The notes: generated by a model not told the origin, from the sequence alone. Counted from the stretch's first letter, positions 7,971 to 15,805 are shown. The stretch is DNA of 19,510 nucleotides from UBA685 sp002299005 (GCA_963966775.1 CAXAAH010000026.1:1-19510), one strand, 5' to 3'. Made by a program: numbers and translations.

Positions 7971-8100
7971 TATCTGCGTGATTGGGAAATCATTATTAGG
8001 TTATTTTACTAACAATTACCAGTTTTACTTGCCAGCGCTTGCGCAAAACAGGCATTGTGCCCCTTTAGTATCGCACCGGTAATAATATGAGATAAGCGCA

Positions 8101-9039
8101 ATGACGGCTTTTGGGTTTTCAACAGGACAGATTTCACTCACCGAAGATTGGCAAGATTATGCGTTGCTTGATTCAGGTGATGGCCTCAAATTGGAGCGCT
8201 TTGGCCCCTATAGTTTCGTGCGCCCAGAGCCTCAAGCCTTGTGGGAGCGCCGGCTTGGTGATGATGTATGGGCCAAGGCGGCAGGGCGGTTTTTGGCCTC
8301 ATCGGACGATCCTGAAAAAGGCGGTAAATGGCAATTATCCAAAGATTTGCCAGACCGCTGGGAAATGGGCTTTGAGGGCGTTAAATTCTATGCAAGCCCG
8401 ACCCCGTTTCGCCATCTTGCTTTTTTCCCAGAACAATCAGGCCATTGGCAATTTTGCGCCACAGCCATCAAAGCCTTTCGCGCCAAACATGGCCGCAAGC
8501 CGCGCATTTTGAACCTATTTGGCTATACAGGTGTTGCCTCGCTTCACGCCGCCGAAGCAGGCGCAGAGGTCACGCACGTTGACGCCTCTAAAAAAGCGAT
8601 CGCACAGGCCTTTGAGAACCGGGAACTTTCCGGCCTATCAGACGCGCCTATTCGCTATATCACAGATGATTGCCTGAAATTCGTGGCAAGAGAAGCACGG
8701 CGCGGCAATTTTTATGATGGCATTATTTTGGACCCGCCGAAATATGGCAGAGGGCCAAAGGGCGAGGTCTGGCGCTTGGAAGAAGGCCTGCCAGAATTGC
8801 TGTCACTATGCGCAAGCCTGTTATCAGATGAAGCGATTTTCATGATCCTCACCATCTATGCTATCCGCACCTCCACCCTATCGGTGCATAGCGCGATGGC
8901 ACAGGCGCTTGGCGGGGATAGGGCCAATGACTTAACATCAGGTGAGCTTACATCAGGTGAGGTTGGCATTGTTGAGGCGGCAGATAATCCGCGCGCCATT
9001 GGTCAGGCGCTCTTTGTGCGCTATCACAAAGCGCCGTAA
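8101..9039 (+). CDS. Class I SAM-dependent methyltransferase (RlmI-like)
   Basis: 312 residues. SAM-binding motif I is NLFGYTGVASLHAAEAGA (138-155), with an acidic residue in motif II at D161 (THVDASKKA), D189/D190 before the next strand, and the catalytic-loop motif DPPKYGRG at 211-218. This DPPK form and the N-terminal region (QDYALLDSGDGLKLERFGPY) are typical of the PF10672 group related to the 23S rRNA cytosine methyltransferases RlmI/RlmKL. No N-terminal PUA domain is visible, so it is the short form; an RNA substrate is likely but unproven. A 15-bp tandem duplication (8935-8964) adds TSGEL/TSGEV near the C-terminus. Only a weak ribosome-binding site precedes the ATG. Confidence 0.85.
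   Translation: MTAFGFSTGQISLTEDWQDYALLDSGDGLKLERFGPYSFVRPEPQALWERRLGDDVWAKAAGRFLASSDDPEKGGKWQLSKDLPDRWEMGFEGVKFYASPTPFRHLAFFPEQSGHWQFCATAIKAFRAKHGRKPRILNLFGYTGVASLHAAEAGAEVTHVDASKKAIAQAFENRELSGLSDAPIRYITDDCLKFVAREARRGNFYDGIILDPPKYGRGPKGEVWRLEEGLPELLSLCASLLSDEAIFMILTIYAIRTSTLSVHSAMAQALGGDRANDLTSGELTSGEVGIVEAADNPRAIGQALFVRYHKAP
8935..8964 (+). repeat. 15-bp tandem duplication inside the methyltransferase gene
   Basis: Two adjacent 15-base units, ACATCAGGTGAGCTT and ACATCAGGTGAGGTT, differ at one base and encode TSGEL-TSGEV in frame. It looks like a recent slippage duplication that keeps the frame. Confidence 0.8.
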
Positions 9040-9045
9040 CCACCC

Positions 9046-9846
9046 CTAGACTCGGCCACGAAGCCATTCATATAGGCTAACGCCTGTCGCCACGGCCAAA
9101 TTCAAACTATCAGAGCGCCCTTGCATCGGCATGCGGATAAGCTGTGTTGTACAAGCCCGCAATCGCTCGGTCAGCCCTGCCTGCTCATTGCCCATCAACA
9201 TGATGGTCGCCCCGCTATAATCAGCCGCGCGGTAATCAACAGAAGCTTGCAAGGCCGTGCCAATAATCGCCCCCGGCCAGCCATTTGCGAATTGGACAAA
9301 TTCGCTCTCACTCATCCGCACCAGCGCGACATTAAACACAGCCCCCATAGAGGCGCGCACCCCTTCAAGCGAATAAGGGTCTGTGCAATCGTCAATCAGG
9401 ATAAGGCCTTTTGCGCCCACCGCATCGCTTGTGCGCATGATGGTGCCAAGATTGCCGGGGTCTCTCACCCTATCAAGGGCAATCCATAAATCATCCTTAA
9501 CGGGCTGTATGACATCTGGCTTTTGCCATTTTTGCGCAAAGGCACCAATGACCATTTGCGGGTTATCTTTGCGGCTTATCCGGCCAAGCAAATCAGGGTC
9601 AACCGCCATCGCACGCCCGCCCGAATCACGGCATGCGGCAATCAGCTCAGCTATCATCGCATCATCGCCGCGCCCGGCCGCATAGACAAGACGCATCGGC
9701 GCATGGCCAAGGCTTATCGCCTCTTTGCAAATGCGCATACCTTCAGCCAAGAACCAACCTGTTTGCTTGCGATATTTGCTCATCTGCAAAGATCGCAGCA
9801 ATTTGACGTCCTTATTGGCGGGGGATGTAATGACCTCATCTTCCAT
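9046..9846 (-). CDS. TrmH/SpoU-family RNA 2'-O-methyltransferase
   Basis: 266 residues. Cytoplasmic trefoil-knot (SPOUT) methyltransferase acting on rRNA or tRNA ribose. The N-terminal substrate-binding part (GWFLAEGMRICKEAISLG) resembles the SpoU substrate-binding domain. Family motif 1 is DRVRDPGNLGTIMRT (125-139, invariant N132 and R138), motif 2 is LMGNEQAGL (217-225), and motif 3 is IRMPMQGRSDSLNLAVA (237-253). This layout matches the RlmB/TsnR-like branch rather than tRNA TrmL; the exact target cannot be told. It converges on the SAM methyltransferase gene, six bases apart. A 13-bp palindrome (GCTATC-A-GATAGC, 9855-9867) lies just before its ribosome-binding site. Confidence 0.9.
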   Translation of the reverse strand: MEDEVITSPANKDVKLLRSLQMSKYRKQTGWFLAEGMRICKEAISLGHAPMRLVYAAGRGDDAMIAELIAACRDSGGRAMAVDPDLLGRISRKDNPQMVIGAFAQKWQKPDVIQPVKDDLWIALDRVRDPGNLGTIMRTSDAVGAKGLILIDDCTDPYSLEGVRASMGAVFNVALVRMSESEFVQFANGWPGAIIGTALQASVDYRAADYSGATIMLMGNEQAGLTERLRACTTQLIRMPMQGRSDSLNLAVATGVSLYEWLRGRV

Positions 9847-9930
9847 AGGCCTTTGCTATCAGATAGCGATGATAAGAAAAAGAAATTTTTGTTCTATAAC
9901 TGACTCTTTTTGCTTTCTTTTTGGTCAAAT

Positions 9931-9948
9931 TCAATTATCTGTAATTGA
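9931..9948. promoter_or_regulatory. Dyad upstream of the GlxA/GbdR-like gene
   Basis: TCAATTA-TCTG-TAATTGA is a perfect 7-bp inverted repeat followed at once by TATAAG (9949-9954 region), which could be a -10 element on the plus strand. No good -35 is seen, which would suit a promoter needing an activator or a site for autoregulation. It is in the 141-bp spacer shared with the divergent RNA methyltransferase gene. Confidence 0.4.
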
Positions 9949-9987
9949 TATAAGATCGTCACCTAGCTTGATAAGGGCCGCGCTGTC

Positions 9988-10980
9988 GTGATCACTGACA
10001 ATAAAATCAAAGACGTACTTCTTTCCAGCAAATCAGCTGGCACGATCAAGGTCGGCTTCCTTTTGGTGCCTAATTTTTCGATGATCGCTTTTTCGGCCGC
10101 GCTAGAGCCTTTGCGTGTCGCAAATCGTGTTGCCAATAAGACCTTGTTTGAATGGGTCATTGCCAGCCCAAGCGACGAGGCTGTTACCGCCTCTAATGGG
10201 GTGCGTGTGGATGTTGCGCAAACAGCCGCTGACCTTGCCTCATGCCATATCGCCTTTGTTTGCAGTGGCATTAATGTCAAAGAATATGCGGACCAAAATG
10301 TCTTTAACGTGACACGCCGCCTTGACCGTCAAGGTGTGATTGTTGGCGCGATTTGCACCGGCACCTATGTGCTAGCCGCCGCTGGCCTTTTGAATGAGAC
10401 AAGATGCACGGTGCATTGGGAGAATATTGACGGGCTGGCCGAAGAATACCCGCATCTTGAAATCACCAATGAGCTGTTTGAGATTCATAATAACCGCATC
10501 ACCTGTTCAGGCGGCACAGCCTCGCTTGATATGATGCTTTATTTGATCTCACAAATTCACGGCCAATCAATCGCCGCACAAGTCTCTGACCAATTTATTC
10601 ATGACAGAATAAGAGACCCGTCTGACAGGCAACGCATGGAATTGCGCTCGCGCCTTGGTGTCTCGCATCCAAAATTGCTGACCGTTGTCGGGCTGATGGA
10701 GGCTAATCTTGAAGAGCCGCTTTCACAGACGGACCTTGCAATGGAGGCTTTTTTATCGACGCGCCAGCTAGAGCGTTTGTTCCGCAAATATCTGAACACC
10801 ACGCCGACTCGCTATTATTTGAATTTGCGTTTGGCTCGCGCGCGTCATCTATTGCGCCAGACCTCTTTGTCTATCCTATCGGTGGCTTTGGCATGCGGTT
10901 TCGTCTCAGCGTCTCATTTCTCAAAATGCTACCGCGAGACCTATGATAAGACACCGCGCACAGAACGCGCGCCTGAATAG
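9988..10980 (+). CDS. GlxA/GbdR-like AraC-family regulator
   Basis: 330 residues. Residues about 20-190 form a DJ-1/PfpI (class I amidotransferase-like) sensor domain, with the nucleophile-elbow cysteine C123 in GAICTGTYVLAAAGLL. Residues about 228-325 form the AraC DNA-binding domain with two helix-turn-helix units (SQTDLAMEAFLSTRQLERLF and LSILSVALACGFVSASHFSK). The opening KVGFLLVPNFSMIAFSAALEPLRVANR strongly resembles GbdR/CdhR regulators of glycine betaine and carnitine breakdown. The start is GTG; AAGGG lies about 10 bases before it. A link to the BetB-like gene 3.5 kb upstream is inference. No amidase activity is expected, as in other regulators of this group. Confidence 0.88.
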   Translation: MITDNKIKDVLLSSKSAGTIKVGFLLVPNFSMIAFSAALEPLRVANRVANKTLFEWVIASPSDEAVTASNGVRVDVAQTAADLASCHIAFVCSGINVKEYADQNVFNVTRRLDRQGVIVGAICTGTYVLAAAGLLNETRCTVHWENIDGLAEEYPHLEITNELFEIHNNRITCSGGTASLDMMLYLISQIHGQSIAAQVSDQFIHDRIRDPSDRQRMELRSRLGVSHPKLLTVVGLMEANLEEPLSQTDLAMEAFLSTRQLERLFRKYLNTTPTRYYLNLRLARARHLLRQTSLSILSVALACGFVSASHFSKCYRETYDKTPRTERAPE

Positions 10981-10996
10981 ACACTTACAAAGCGTC

Positions 10997-11416
10997 TTAA
11001 AGGGCCGCATTTGCCGCTGAATGTATCGCGCTTACCATCGCGGCAAGCCCTGTTTTGCGGGTGGCTGATAAATGCTTATCAAGACCAATTTGCCCCACAA
11101 AGCTGGCATCTGTTGCCAGAATATCTTGCGGACTTTGGCCTGAATAGACACGCAATAACAATGCCACAAGACCTTGGACAATCGCCGCATCAGAGCTGCC
11201 ATGAAAGATGATATTGCCAGCGCCATCTGTCTCATGCGCGAAATAGACAACTGACTGGCAGCCTTTTAAAATATACTCATCGCCCTTATAGGCCTCTGGC
11301 AAATCGCCCAAATGACGGCCTTGATCAATCAGATGCTGGTACCTGTCGGCCCAATCATCAAAGAATGAAAACTCATCCACAATCTCTGTCGCAATCTCAT
11401 GAGGTGTTTGCGTCAT
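10997..11416 (-). CDS. sufE: SufE-family sulfur acceptor
   Basis: 139 residues, the normal length. SufE takes the persulfide sulfur from the cysteine desulfurase SufS and passes it to the SUF scaffold for iron-sulfur cluster assembly. The persulfide-carrying cysteine is C53 in ILKGCQSVVYF, matching the E. coli GCQS motif, followed by FHGSSDAAIVQGLVALLLRVYSGQSPQDIL, typical of the family. No other suf gene is nearby, so it stands alone, as is common in alphaproteobacteria. It is convergent with the GbdR-like gene (16 bases between stops) and divergent from the membrane glycosyltransferase. The ribosome-binding site is poor. Confidence 0.93.
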   Translation of the reverse strand: MTQTPHEIATEIVDEFSFFDDWADRYQHLIDQGRHLGDLPEAYKGDEYILKGCQSVVYFAHETDGAGNIIFHGSSDAAIVQGLVALLLRVYSGQSPQDILATDASFVGQIGLDKHLSATRKTGLAAMVSAIHSAANAAL

Positions 11417-11536
11417 AACTTCAAGCCCAATCCTATAGCAATGCCCTAATTTATTTATCGCCGATCATCTCTTTGCCATAATAGGCACGATCTGTCATAA
11501 AACATAGGCATCTAACATTATCTCCAGCCCTTTATT

Positions 11537-11542
11537 TATAGT
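11537..11542 (+). promoter_or_regulatory. Possible -10 element very close to the start codon
   Basis: TATAGT ends nine bases before the ATG at 11552. If it is used, transcription would begin at or within a few bases of the start codon, giving a leaderless mRNA; this agrees with the lack of any ribosome-binding sequence there. No clear -35 is visible. Confidence 0.35.
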
Positions 11543-11551
11543 ATTTACCGC

Positions 11552-13024
11552 ATGAATCAACCGACCCCTTATCCAAATCTGCGTGATATTTATCACCAAG
11601 AGCGCTTGCTATTGGCCGCCATTGGATTATTGGCCCTGATACGCATGGTGGCGATTATTATGACGCCTTTGGAATTTGGCGTTGATGAGGCGCAATATTG
11701 GCTTTGGGGGCAATATCTTGATTTTGGCTATTATTCAAAGCCGCCTCTTATTGGTTGGTATTTGGGATTGATGGATGCGCTTTTTGGCCCCTCAACCATC
11801 GCCGCGCGAATTTTAACGCCTATCTTCCACACCCTTATCTCGCTTGTGCTTTATGCCATTGCCACAGCCCATCACAGCCGGCAAGCTGGCAGATGGGCCG
11901 CGCTTTTATGGGTCAGCTTGCCGATCGTATCGCTGGGCAGTTTTGTTATCTCAACAGACACGCTTTTGCTGATGCCTTGGGTCTTTGCGCTCGCCTTTTT
12001 CTTCAAAGCAGAGGCAAGCGGCAAAGCGCGCCATTTTATCATCACCGGCCTTATCATAGGCATCGGGTTATTGGCAAAATATGCCGCCGTCTATTTTATC
12101 CTAGGCGCCGCCTTATGCCTGTTTGGCACCAAGGCACAATCACGCCTCACCGCCTTTAAACATCTTGCGCTCCTTATCGCAGGCGCGCTTGTCACCGCCG
12201 CGCCAAACCTGATTTGGAATCTGACAAATGGCGGCATCACCTTTGCGCATTTGGGCGAGAATGCCGACCTTGCCAAGCCCACCTATTCCTTTGCCAGCGC
12301 GTTTGAATTTTTGTTATCGCAATCAGGCGTCATCGGCCCTGTTGCCTTTATCTTATTCTGCATCGCCATCATCCGCCTACCACGCCAGATAAATCGCGGC
12401 TTTGCACAAAGGCTTTTATGCTTTTCGGTGCCAGTGATCTTGATCATGACCACGCAAGCCTATCTTAAGACAGCCAATGCCAATTGGGCGGCCACCGCTT
12501 GGCCAAGCGCTTGTATCTTAATCGGTTGCGCGCTTGCCCAATTGGAGCCACATATCGTAAAGCGCATTTGGGGCAGGCTCGCCCTATCTGTGAATTATTT
12601 TGCCGCCTTCTTGATTGCCGCATCGGTCGCGCTTGGCACGCTTGGCCAATGGACACCGCCTTCAGATCCGCTTCGTCGCCTGCGCGGGTGGGAGGCTTTG
12701 GCCAATGATGCGCTTGCCGCCGCCAAGGCACATGATGCACCGATTATTATCGCCGACAGACGCGCAGAGGCGGCCCTATTATCATGGCATCTGCATGATG
12801 CGGATGTGGCGGTTAAAGTCATCGACGCTGATGGCAAGCCAGGCAGTCATTTTGAGTTAAAACACGCGCTTGGCCCAGCTGATAAGGGGCCGTTATTGAT
12901 ACTAACAGGTCCTGATGGGGTGCTACCTGCCCCCTATCAGAATGGCGCGTTTGATGGCGGCGAATCTATCATTGAAATTGCCGATAATAAAACGCGTCAT
13001 AAACGCTTTTTTATTGTGAAATAG
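11552..13024 (+). CDS. ArnT/PMT-like membrane glycosyltransferase
   Basis: 490 residues. An integral inner-membrane GT-C enzyme that would move a sugar from a polyprenyl-phosphate donor to a lipid or cell-surface acceptor. About ten or more hydrophobic helices span residues 18-370. The first periplasmic loop carries the expected acidic pair D45/E46 in FGVDEAQYWLWGQYLDFGYYSKPP, the hallmark of the PMT_2/ArnT group. A shorter soluble C-terminal part (about 385-490) with alternating strands follows. No lipid A or polysaccharide gene is adjacent, so the acceptor is unknown. The last 14 bases overlap mntR tail-to-tail. No ribosome-binding site is seen before the ATG. Confidence 0.85.
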   Translation: MNQPTPYPNLRDIYHQERLLLAAIGLLALIRMVAIIMTPLEFGVDEAQYWLWGQYLDFGYYSKPPLIGWYLGLMDALFGPSTIAARILTPIFHTLISLVLYAIATAHHSRQAGRWAALLWVSLPIVSLGSFVISTDTLLLMPWVFALAFFFKAEASGKARHFIITGLIIGIGLLAKYAAVYFILGAALCLFGTKAQSRLTAFKHLALLIAGALVTAAPNLIWNLTNGGITFAHLGENADLAKPTYSFASAFEFLLSQSGVIGPVAFILFCIAIIRLPRQINRGFAQRLLCFSVPVILIMTTQAYLKTANANWAATAWPSACILIGCALAQLEPHIVKRIWGRLALSVNYFAAFLIAASVALGTLGQWTPPSDPLRRLRGWEALANDALAAAKAHDAPIIIADRRAEAALLSWHLHDADVAVKVIDADGKPGSHFELKHALGPADKGPLLILTGPDGVLPAPYQNGAFDGGESIIEIADNKTRHKRFFIVK

Positions 13025-13418
13025 CCGCTTTAAATTTTTGCAAAGTCTCGTTTGAGATGTGATGCTCCATACCCTCGGCATCTGCATCGGCGACCTCGCT
13101 TGGCACGCCTAATGAGACCAGAAAATCATGCACAATCTGATGACGCTCTTTACAGTCATTGGCAAGCTTAGCGCCTTCTTCTGTGAGGAAAATAGAGCGG
13201 TAGGGGCGCGTATCGACAAGCCCTTCTCTTTGCAATCTTTGGATGGTCGCATTCACAGTCGGGCTAGTGACACCAAAGCGCGCGGCCAAATCAACCGAGC
13301 GTGCCTCGCCTGTCTCTTCGATAAGATCGGCAATCATCTCGACATAATCTTCCATCACCTCAGAGAGATGCGCTTTGCGAATACGCTCGAACTTTGCCGC
13401 TGATATTGTGTTATCCAT
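13011..13418 (-). CDS. mntR: Manganese-responsive regulator MntR
   Basis: 135 residues from the ATG at 13418; an in-frame GTG at 13430 would add four. DtxR/MntR-family repressor. The winged helix-turn-helix is at about 38-85 (GEARSVDLAARFGVTSPTVNATIQRLQREGLV then RSIFLTEEG). The metal-binding/dimerisation part shows the ligands expected from B. subtilis MntR: D24 and E27 in EDYVE, H93 in ERHQIV, and E115, E118 and H119 in AEGMEHH. MntR represses manganese import or activates export when Mn2+ is sufficient. No manganese transporter lies in the window. The start region lacks a clear spaced ribosome-binding site, so the exact start is uncertain. Confidence 0.9.
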   Translation of the reverse strand: MDNTISAAKFERIRKAHLSEVMEDYVEMIADLIEETGEARSVDLAARFGVTSPTVNATIQRLQREGLVDTRPYRSIFLTEEGAKLANDCKERHQIVHDFLVSLGVPSEVADADAEGMEHHISNETLQKFKAAISQ

Positions 13419-13622
13419 CCTACTACCCACTTTTATGATCTGGCGCGCTTATCGCTTATCCATAAATCAACCCAAACTTTATTATGATCTGACAAAACTT
13501 AGCCTGCACAAACTTATTTGTCACGCTTAAACCCTTCCTCTCTTTTCAAAGGGGGTAAAAGTAGGTAGAGTGGCGAAAATTTACCTTGCCTGTCATCTAT
13601 TTCAAAAAGGGGTGCGAAACCA

Positions 13623-13931
13623 ATGTCACAAGACCTATCAGAAGCGCAAAAAACAGCCCTTGAAGCCGCCGCTTTTCGCCGCCTTGTCGCGCATTTGCAA
13701 GAGCGTAGCGATGTTCAGAATATTGACATGATGAACCTATCAGGCTTTTGCCGTAATTGCTTATCACGCTGGTATATGGAAGAAGCCCACGCGCAAGACA
13801 TCGCGCTTGATAAAGACGGCGCAAGAGAGATTATTTATGGCATGCCTTATGATGATTGGAAGGCCGCCCATCAAACAGAGGCAACAGACGCCCAAAAAGC
13901 CGCCTTTGCCACAACACATAACGACAAATAA
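13623..13931 (+). CDS. DUF1244 family protein
   Basis: 102 residues, whole length of the family. Signature segments are SGFCRNCLSRWY (40-51, with a CxxC pair C43/C46) and the near-invariant EIIYGMPYDDWKAAHQ (69-84). The family is small, soluble and of unknown function. It starts a tight plus-strand cluster: 12 bases to gapR, then 12 to pyrF. The purine-rich AAGGGG lies 10 bases before the ATG, a long spacing. The 192-bp spacer to the divergent mntR has no convincing promoter that I can name. Confidence 0.9.
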   Translation: MSQDLSEAQKTALEAAAFRRLVAHLQERSDVQNIDMMNLSGFCRNCLSRWYMEEAHAQDIALDKDGAREIIYGMPYDDWKAAHQTEATDAQKAAFATTHNDK

Positions 13932-13943
13932 GGGAACTTCACT

Positions 13944-14195
13944 ATGAGTGTGACAGGACAAACAAGCGCTGATCAACTTCGTCAATATATTGAACGGATT
14001 GAGCGTCTAGAAGAAGAAAAGCGCGCCCTTATGGCAGATGTAAGGGATATTTATTCTGAAGCAAAAGCCACAGGCTTTGAGCCAAAAGTCATGCGCCAAA
14101 TCGTTAAGATAAGAGCGATGGATAAAGATTTGCTAGCCGAGCAGGATATGTTGCTGACAACCTATCGTGACGCGCTTGGCCTGCCGCTAGAATAG
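13944..14195 (+). CDS. gapR: GapR/DUF2312 nucleoid-associated protein
   Basis: 83 residues. Matches the GapR core QLRQYIERIERLEEEKRALMADVRDIYSEAKATGFEPKVMRQIVKIR (11-57), a long coiled coil followed by a short helical clamp. In Caulobacter GapR wraps overtwisted, AT-rich DNA as a dimer of dimers, tracks positive supercoils ahead of replication and transcription, and is needed for growth and division. The basic residues of the C-terminal half needed for DNA contact (K48, R51, K55, R57) are present. AAGGGA precedes the ATG by about eight bases. It is co-directional with DUF1244 and pyrF. Confidence 0.93.
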   Translation: MSVTGQTSADQLRQYIERIERLEEEKRALMADVRDIYSEAKATGFEPKVMRQIVKIRAMDKDLLAEQDMLLTTYRDALGLPLE

Positions 14196-14207
14196 GACGC
14201 CCCGTTT

Positions 14208-15167
14208 ATGGCATCGCAAGAGACACAGTCGCATAAATCAGACCCCTTTGGAGCCCCATTTGGAGACCCATTTGGTGCCCCATTTGGTGATCGACTAGCC
14301 GCTGCTTTGGCCGCGACTAAGACGCCCTTATGTATGGGAATTGACCCGCATAAGGCGATGATGACGCCGTTATTTTGTGATGCGGCTGGCACGCCGTCCC
14401 TATCAGGTTTACGTGATTTTGCCCTCACATTGGTCGATGCCGCCACGGGCCTTGTGCCAGCGATTAAACCGCAAGCGGCTATGTTTGAGGCCTATGGCCC
14501 TGAGGGTGTTGCGATATTGGCAGAGACAGCCAAAGCGGCGCAGGCGGCTGGTCTGCTGGTGATTATGGATGCCAAGCGCGGTGATATTGGCTCAACCTCA
14601 GAGGCCTATGCCAACGCCTATCTTGGCGCAGATGCCCCCTTCCCAAGTGATGCGCTCACCATCAACCCGTGGATGGGTCTTGATACGCTAGCGCCCTTTA
14701 TGACGCGCGCCAAACAGACAAATAGCGGCCTATTCATCCTTGTCCGCACATCGAATAAAGGCGCGGCCGACCTGCAAGAACAGACACTCGTCGGCGGGCA
14801 TCTTGCCTATCAACAGCTGGCCCATGATCTAGCCCCCTTAATTGAAGATGCGAAGGGCACATCAGGCCTGTCATCCTTTGGCATTGTCGCTGGCGCCACA
14901 GTCCCTGAACAAGCCGAAGACTTGCGCAAAATTCTGCCCTCAGCCCCGTTCTTAATCCCCGGCTTTGGCGCACAAGGCGCTGGCCCCGCACATGCAACCA
15001 TCGCGCTAGGACGAAGCGATAACAGCTTTACCGGCGGGCTTGTCAATTCATCACGCGGCATCATCTTCTGCGAGGGTGCCCAAAAGGCCACCAGCCTGAC
15101 TGATTATAAGCAAGCCGTGATAGATGCCATAAAAGAACAGACAGCTCTTCTGCAAACAGCGCTCTAA
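14208..15167 (+). CDS. pyrF: Orotidine 5'-phosphate decarboxylase, subfamily 2
   Basis: 319 residues, longer than the usual 270-290. It decarboxylates OMP to UMP, the last step of pyrimidine synthesis, in the cytoplasm. The active-site signature MDAKRGDIGST is at 120-130 (K123 with its flanking aspartates), preceded by CMGIDP (42-47) and AIKPQAAMFEAYG (85-97). The family's normal start FGDRLAAAL appears only at residue 26; before it lies a fourfold tandem PFG repeat (about 12-27) that seems to have grown from this same motif. The ribosome-binding AGGA is 10 bases before the ATG. Last gene of the DUF1244-gapR-pyrF cluster. Confidence 0.93.
   Translation: MASQETQSHKSDPFGAPFGDPFGAPFGDRLAAALAATKTPLCMGIDPHKAMMTPLFCDAAGTPSLSGLRDFALTLVDAATGLVPAIKPQAAMFEAYGPEGVAILAETAKAAQAAGLLVIMDAKRGDIGSTSEAYANAYLGADAPFPSDALTINPWMGLDTLAPFMTRAKQTNSGLFILVRTSNKGAADLQEQTLVGGHLAYQQLAHDLAPLIEDAKGTSGLSSFGIVAGATVPEQAEDLRKILPSAPFLIPGFGAQGAGPAHATIALGRSDNSFTGGLVNSSRGIIFCEGAQKATSLTDYKQAVIDAIKEQTALLQTAL
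14241..14288 (+). repeat. Four 12-bp tandem units in the 5' end of pyrF
   Basis: Units at 14241, 14253, 14265 and 14277 are GACCCCTTTGGA, GCCCCATTTGGA, GACCCATTTGGT and GCCCCATTTGGT, encoding DPFG-APFG-DPFG-APFG. It can also be read as two 24-bp units. Frame is preserved. Confidence 0.9.
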
Positions 15168-15307
15168 AACGCCCCCTTATTCTGCGCGTCCACATCACTC
15201 AAACTTATACAATTTTTTACAATTATTGATAGAAATTTACCATTTATTAACATCTTTAACCTTACGCTATCTCATTGAAGAACTGTTTTGAGAGCGATCG
15301 TATCGAG

Positions 15308-15787
15308 ATGATTACTGCAGGAATACATAAAGGTGAGGTGGTTTGGTACAATGACCGCCGTGGTTATGGCTTTGTTAGCATAGATGGGGATGAGATTTTT
15401 ATTCACCGATCTGTGCTAGAGCGATTTGGCCTCAATTTTCTTCACTCAGGCGATGAGTTGACGATGGATATTGCGACCAATGATGATGGGCCGGCGATTA
15501 TGGAGATACATGGCATTGTCAGAAGCATGCCTGATTCTCTGCCTATCGACACTGAATTGCGCGAAAATGAAGTGCGCGGTGTGGTGAAGTTCTTCAACCC
15601 GCTCAAAGGCTATGGCTTTATTGAAGTCGAAGATGATGAGAGCAAGGCGGATGTATTTATCCATTCGCGCACCTTGCAAGCATGCGGCATACGCAACATC
15701 GCCGAAGGGCAATCTTTATTGCTCTGTATCAGCGATGATGGCAAGGGCCCGCAAGCCACAGAAGTGCGCATCATCGCCAATCATTAA
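15308..15787 (+). CDS. Double cold-shock-domain protein
   Basis: 159 residues from the ATG at 15308; an in-frame TTG at 15275 would add eleven but has no ribosome-binding site. Two CspA-like OB folds: domain 1 at about 6-68 with RNP1 GYGFVSID and RNP2 IFIHRS; domain 2 at about 89-156 with RNP1 KGYGFIEV and RNP2 VFIHS. The linker is acidic and proline-containing. It binds single-stranded RNA or DNA, acting as an RNA chaperone or antiterminator; two-domain forms are common in alphaproteobacteria (Caulobacter CspC/CspD type). The upstream 140 bases are AT-rich (15200-15270) and may hold a promoter with a leader, but I cannot fix the hexamers. Confidence 0.88.
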   Translation: MITAGIHKGEVVWYNDRRGYGFVSIDGDEIFIHRSVLERFGLNFLHSGDELTMDIATNDDGPAIMEIHGIVRSMPDSLPIDTELRENEVRGVVKFFNPLKGYGFIEVEDDESKADVFIHSRTLQACGIRNIAEGQSLLLCISDDGKGPQATEVRIIANH

Positions 15788-15805
15788 ATCTTATATAAGC
15801 GTGGC

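Noticed and set aside
13508..13521. Short dyad ACAAA-4-TTTGT upstream of mntR
   Set aside because: Five-base AT-rich arms are expected by chance and do not match known MntR or Mur boxes.
15790..15799. Palindrome CTTATATAAG between the cold-shock and trxB stops
   Set aside because: Only AT-rich and ten bases long; no terminator or regulator family can be argued.
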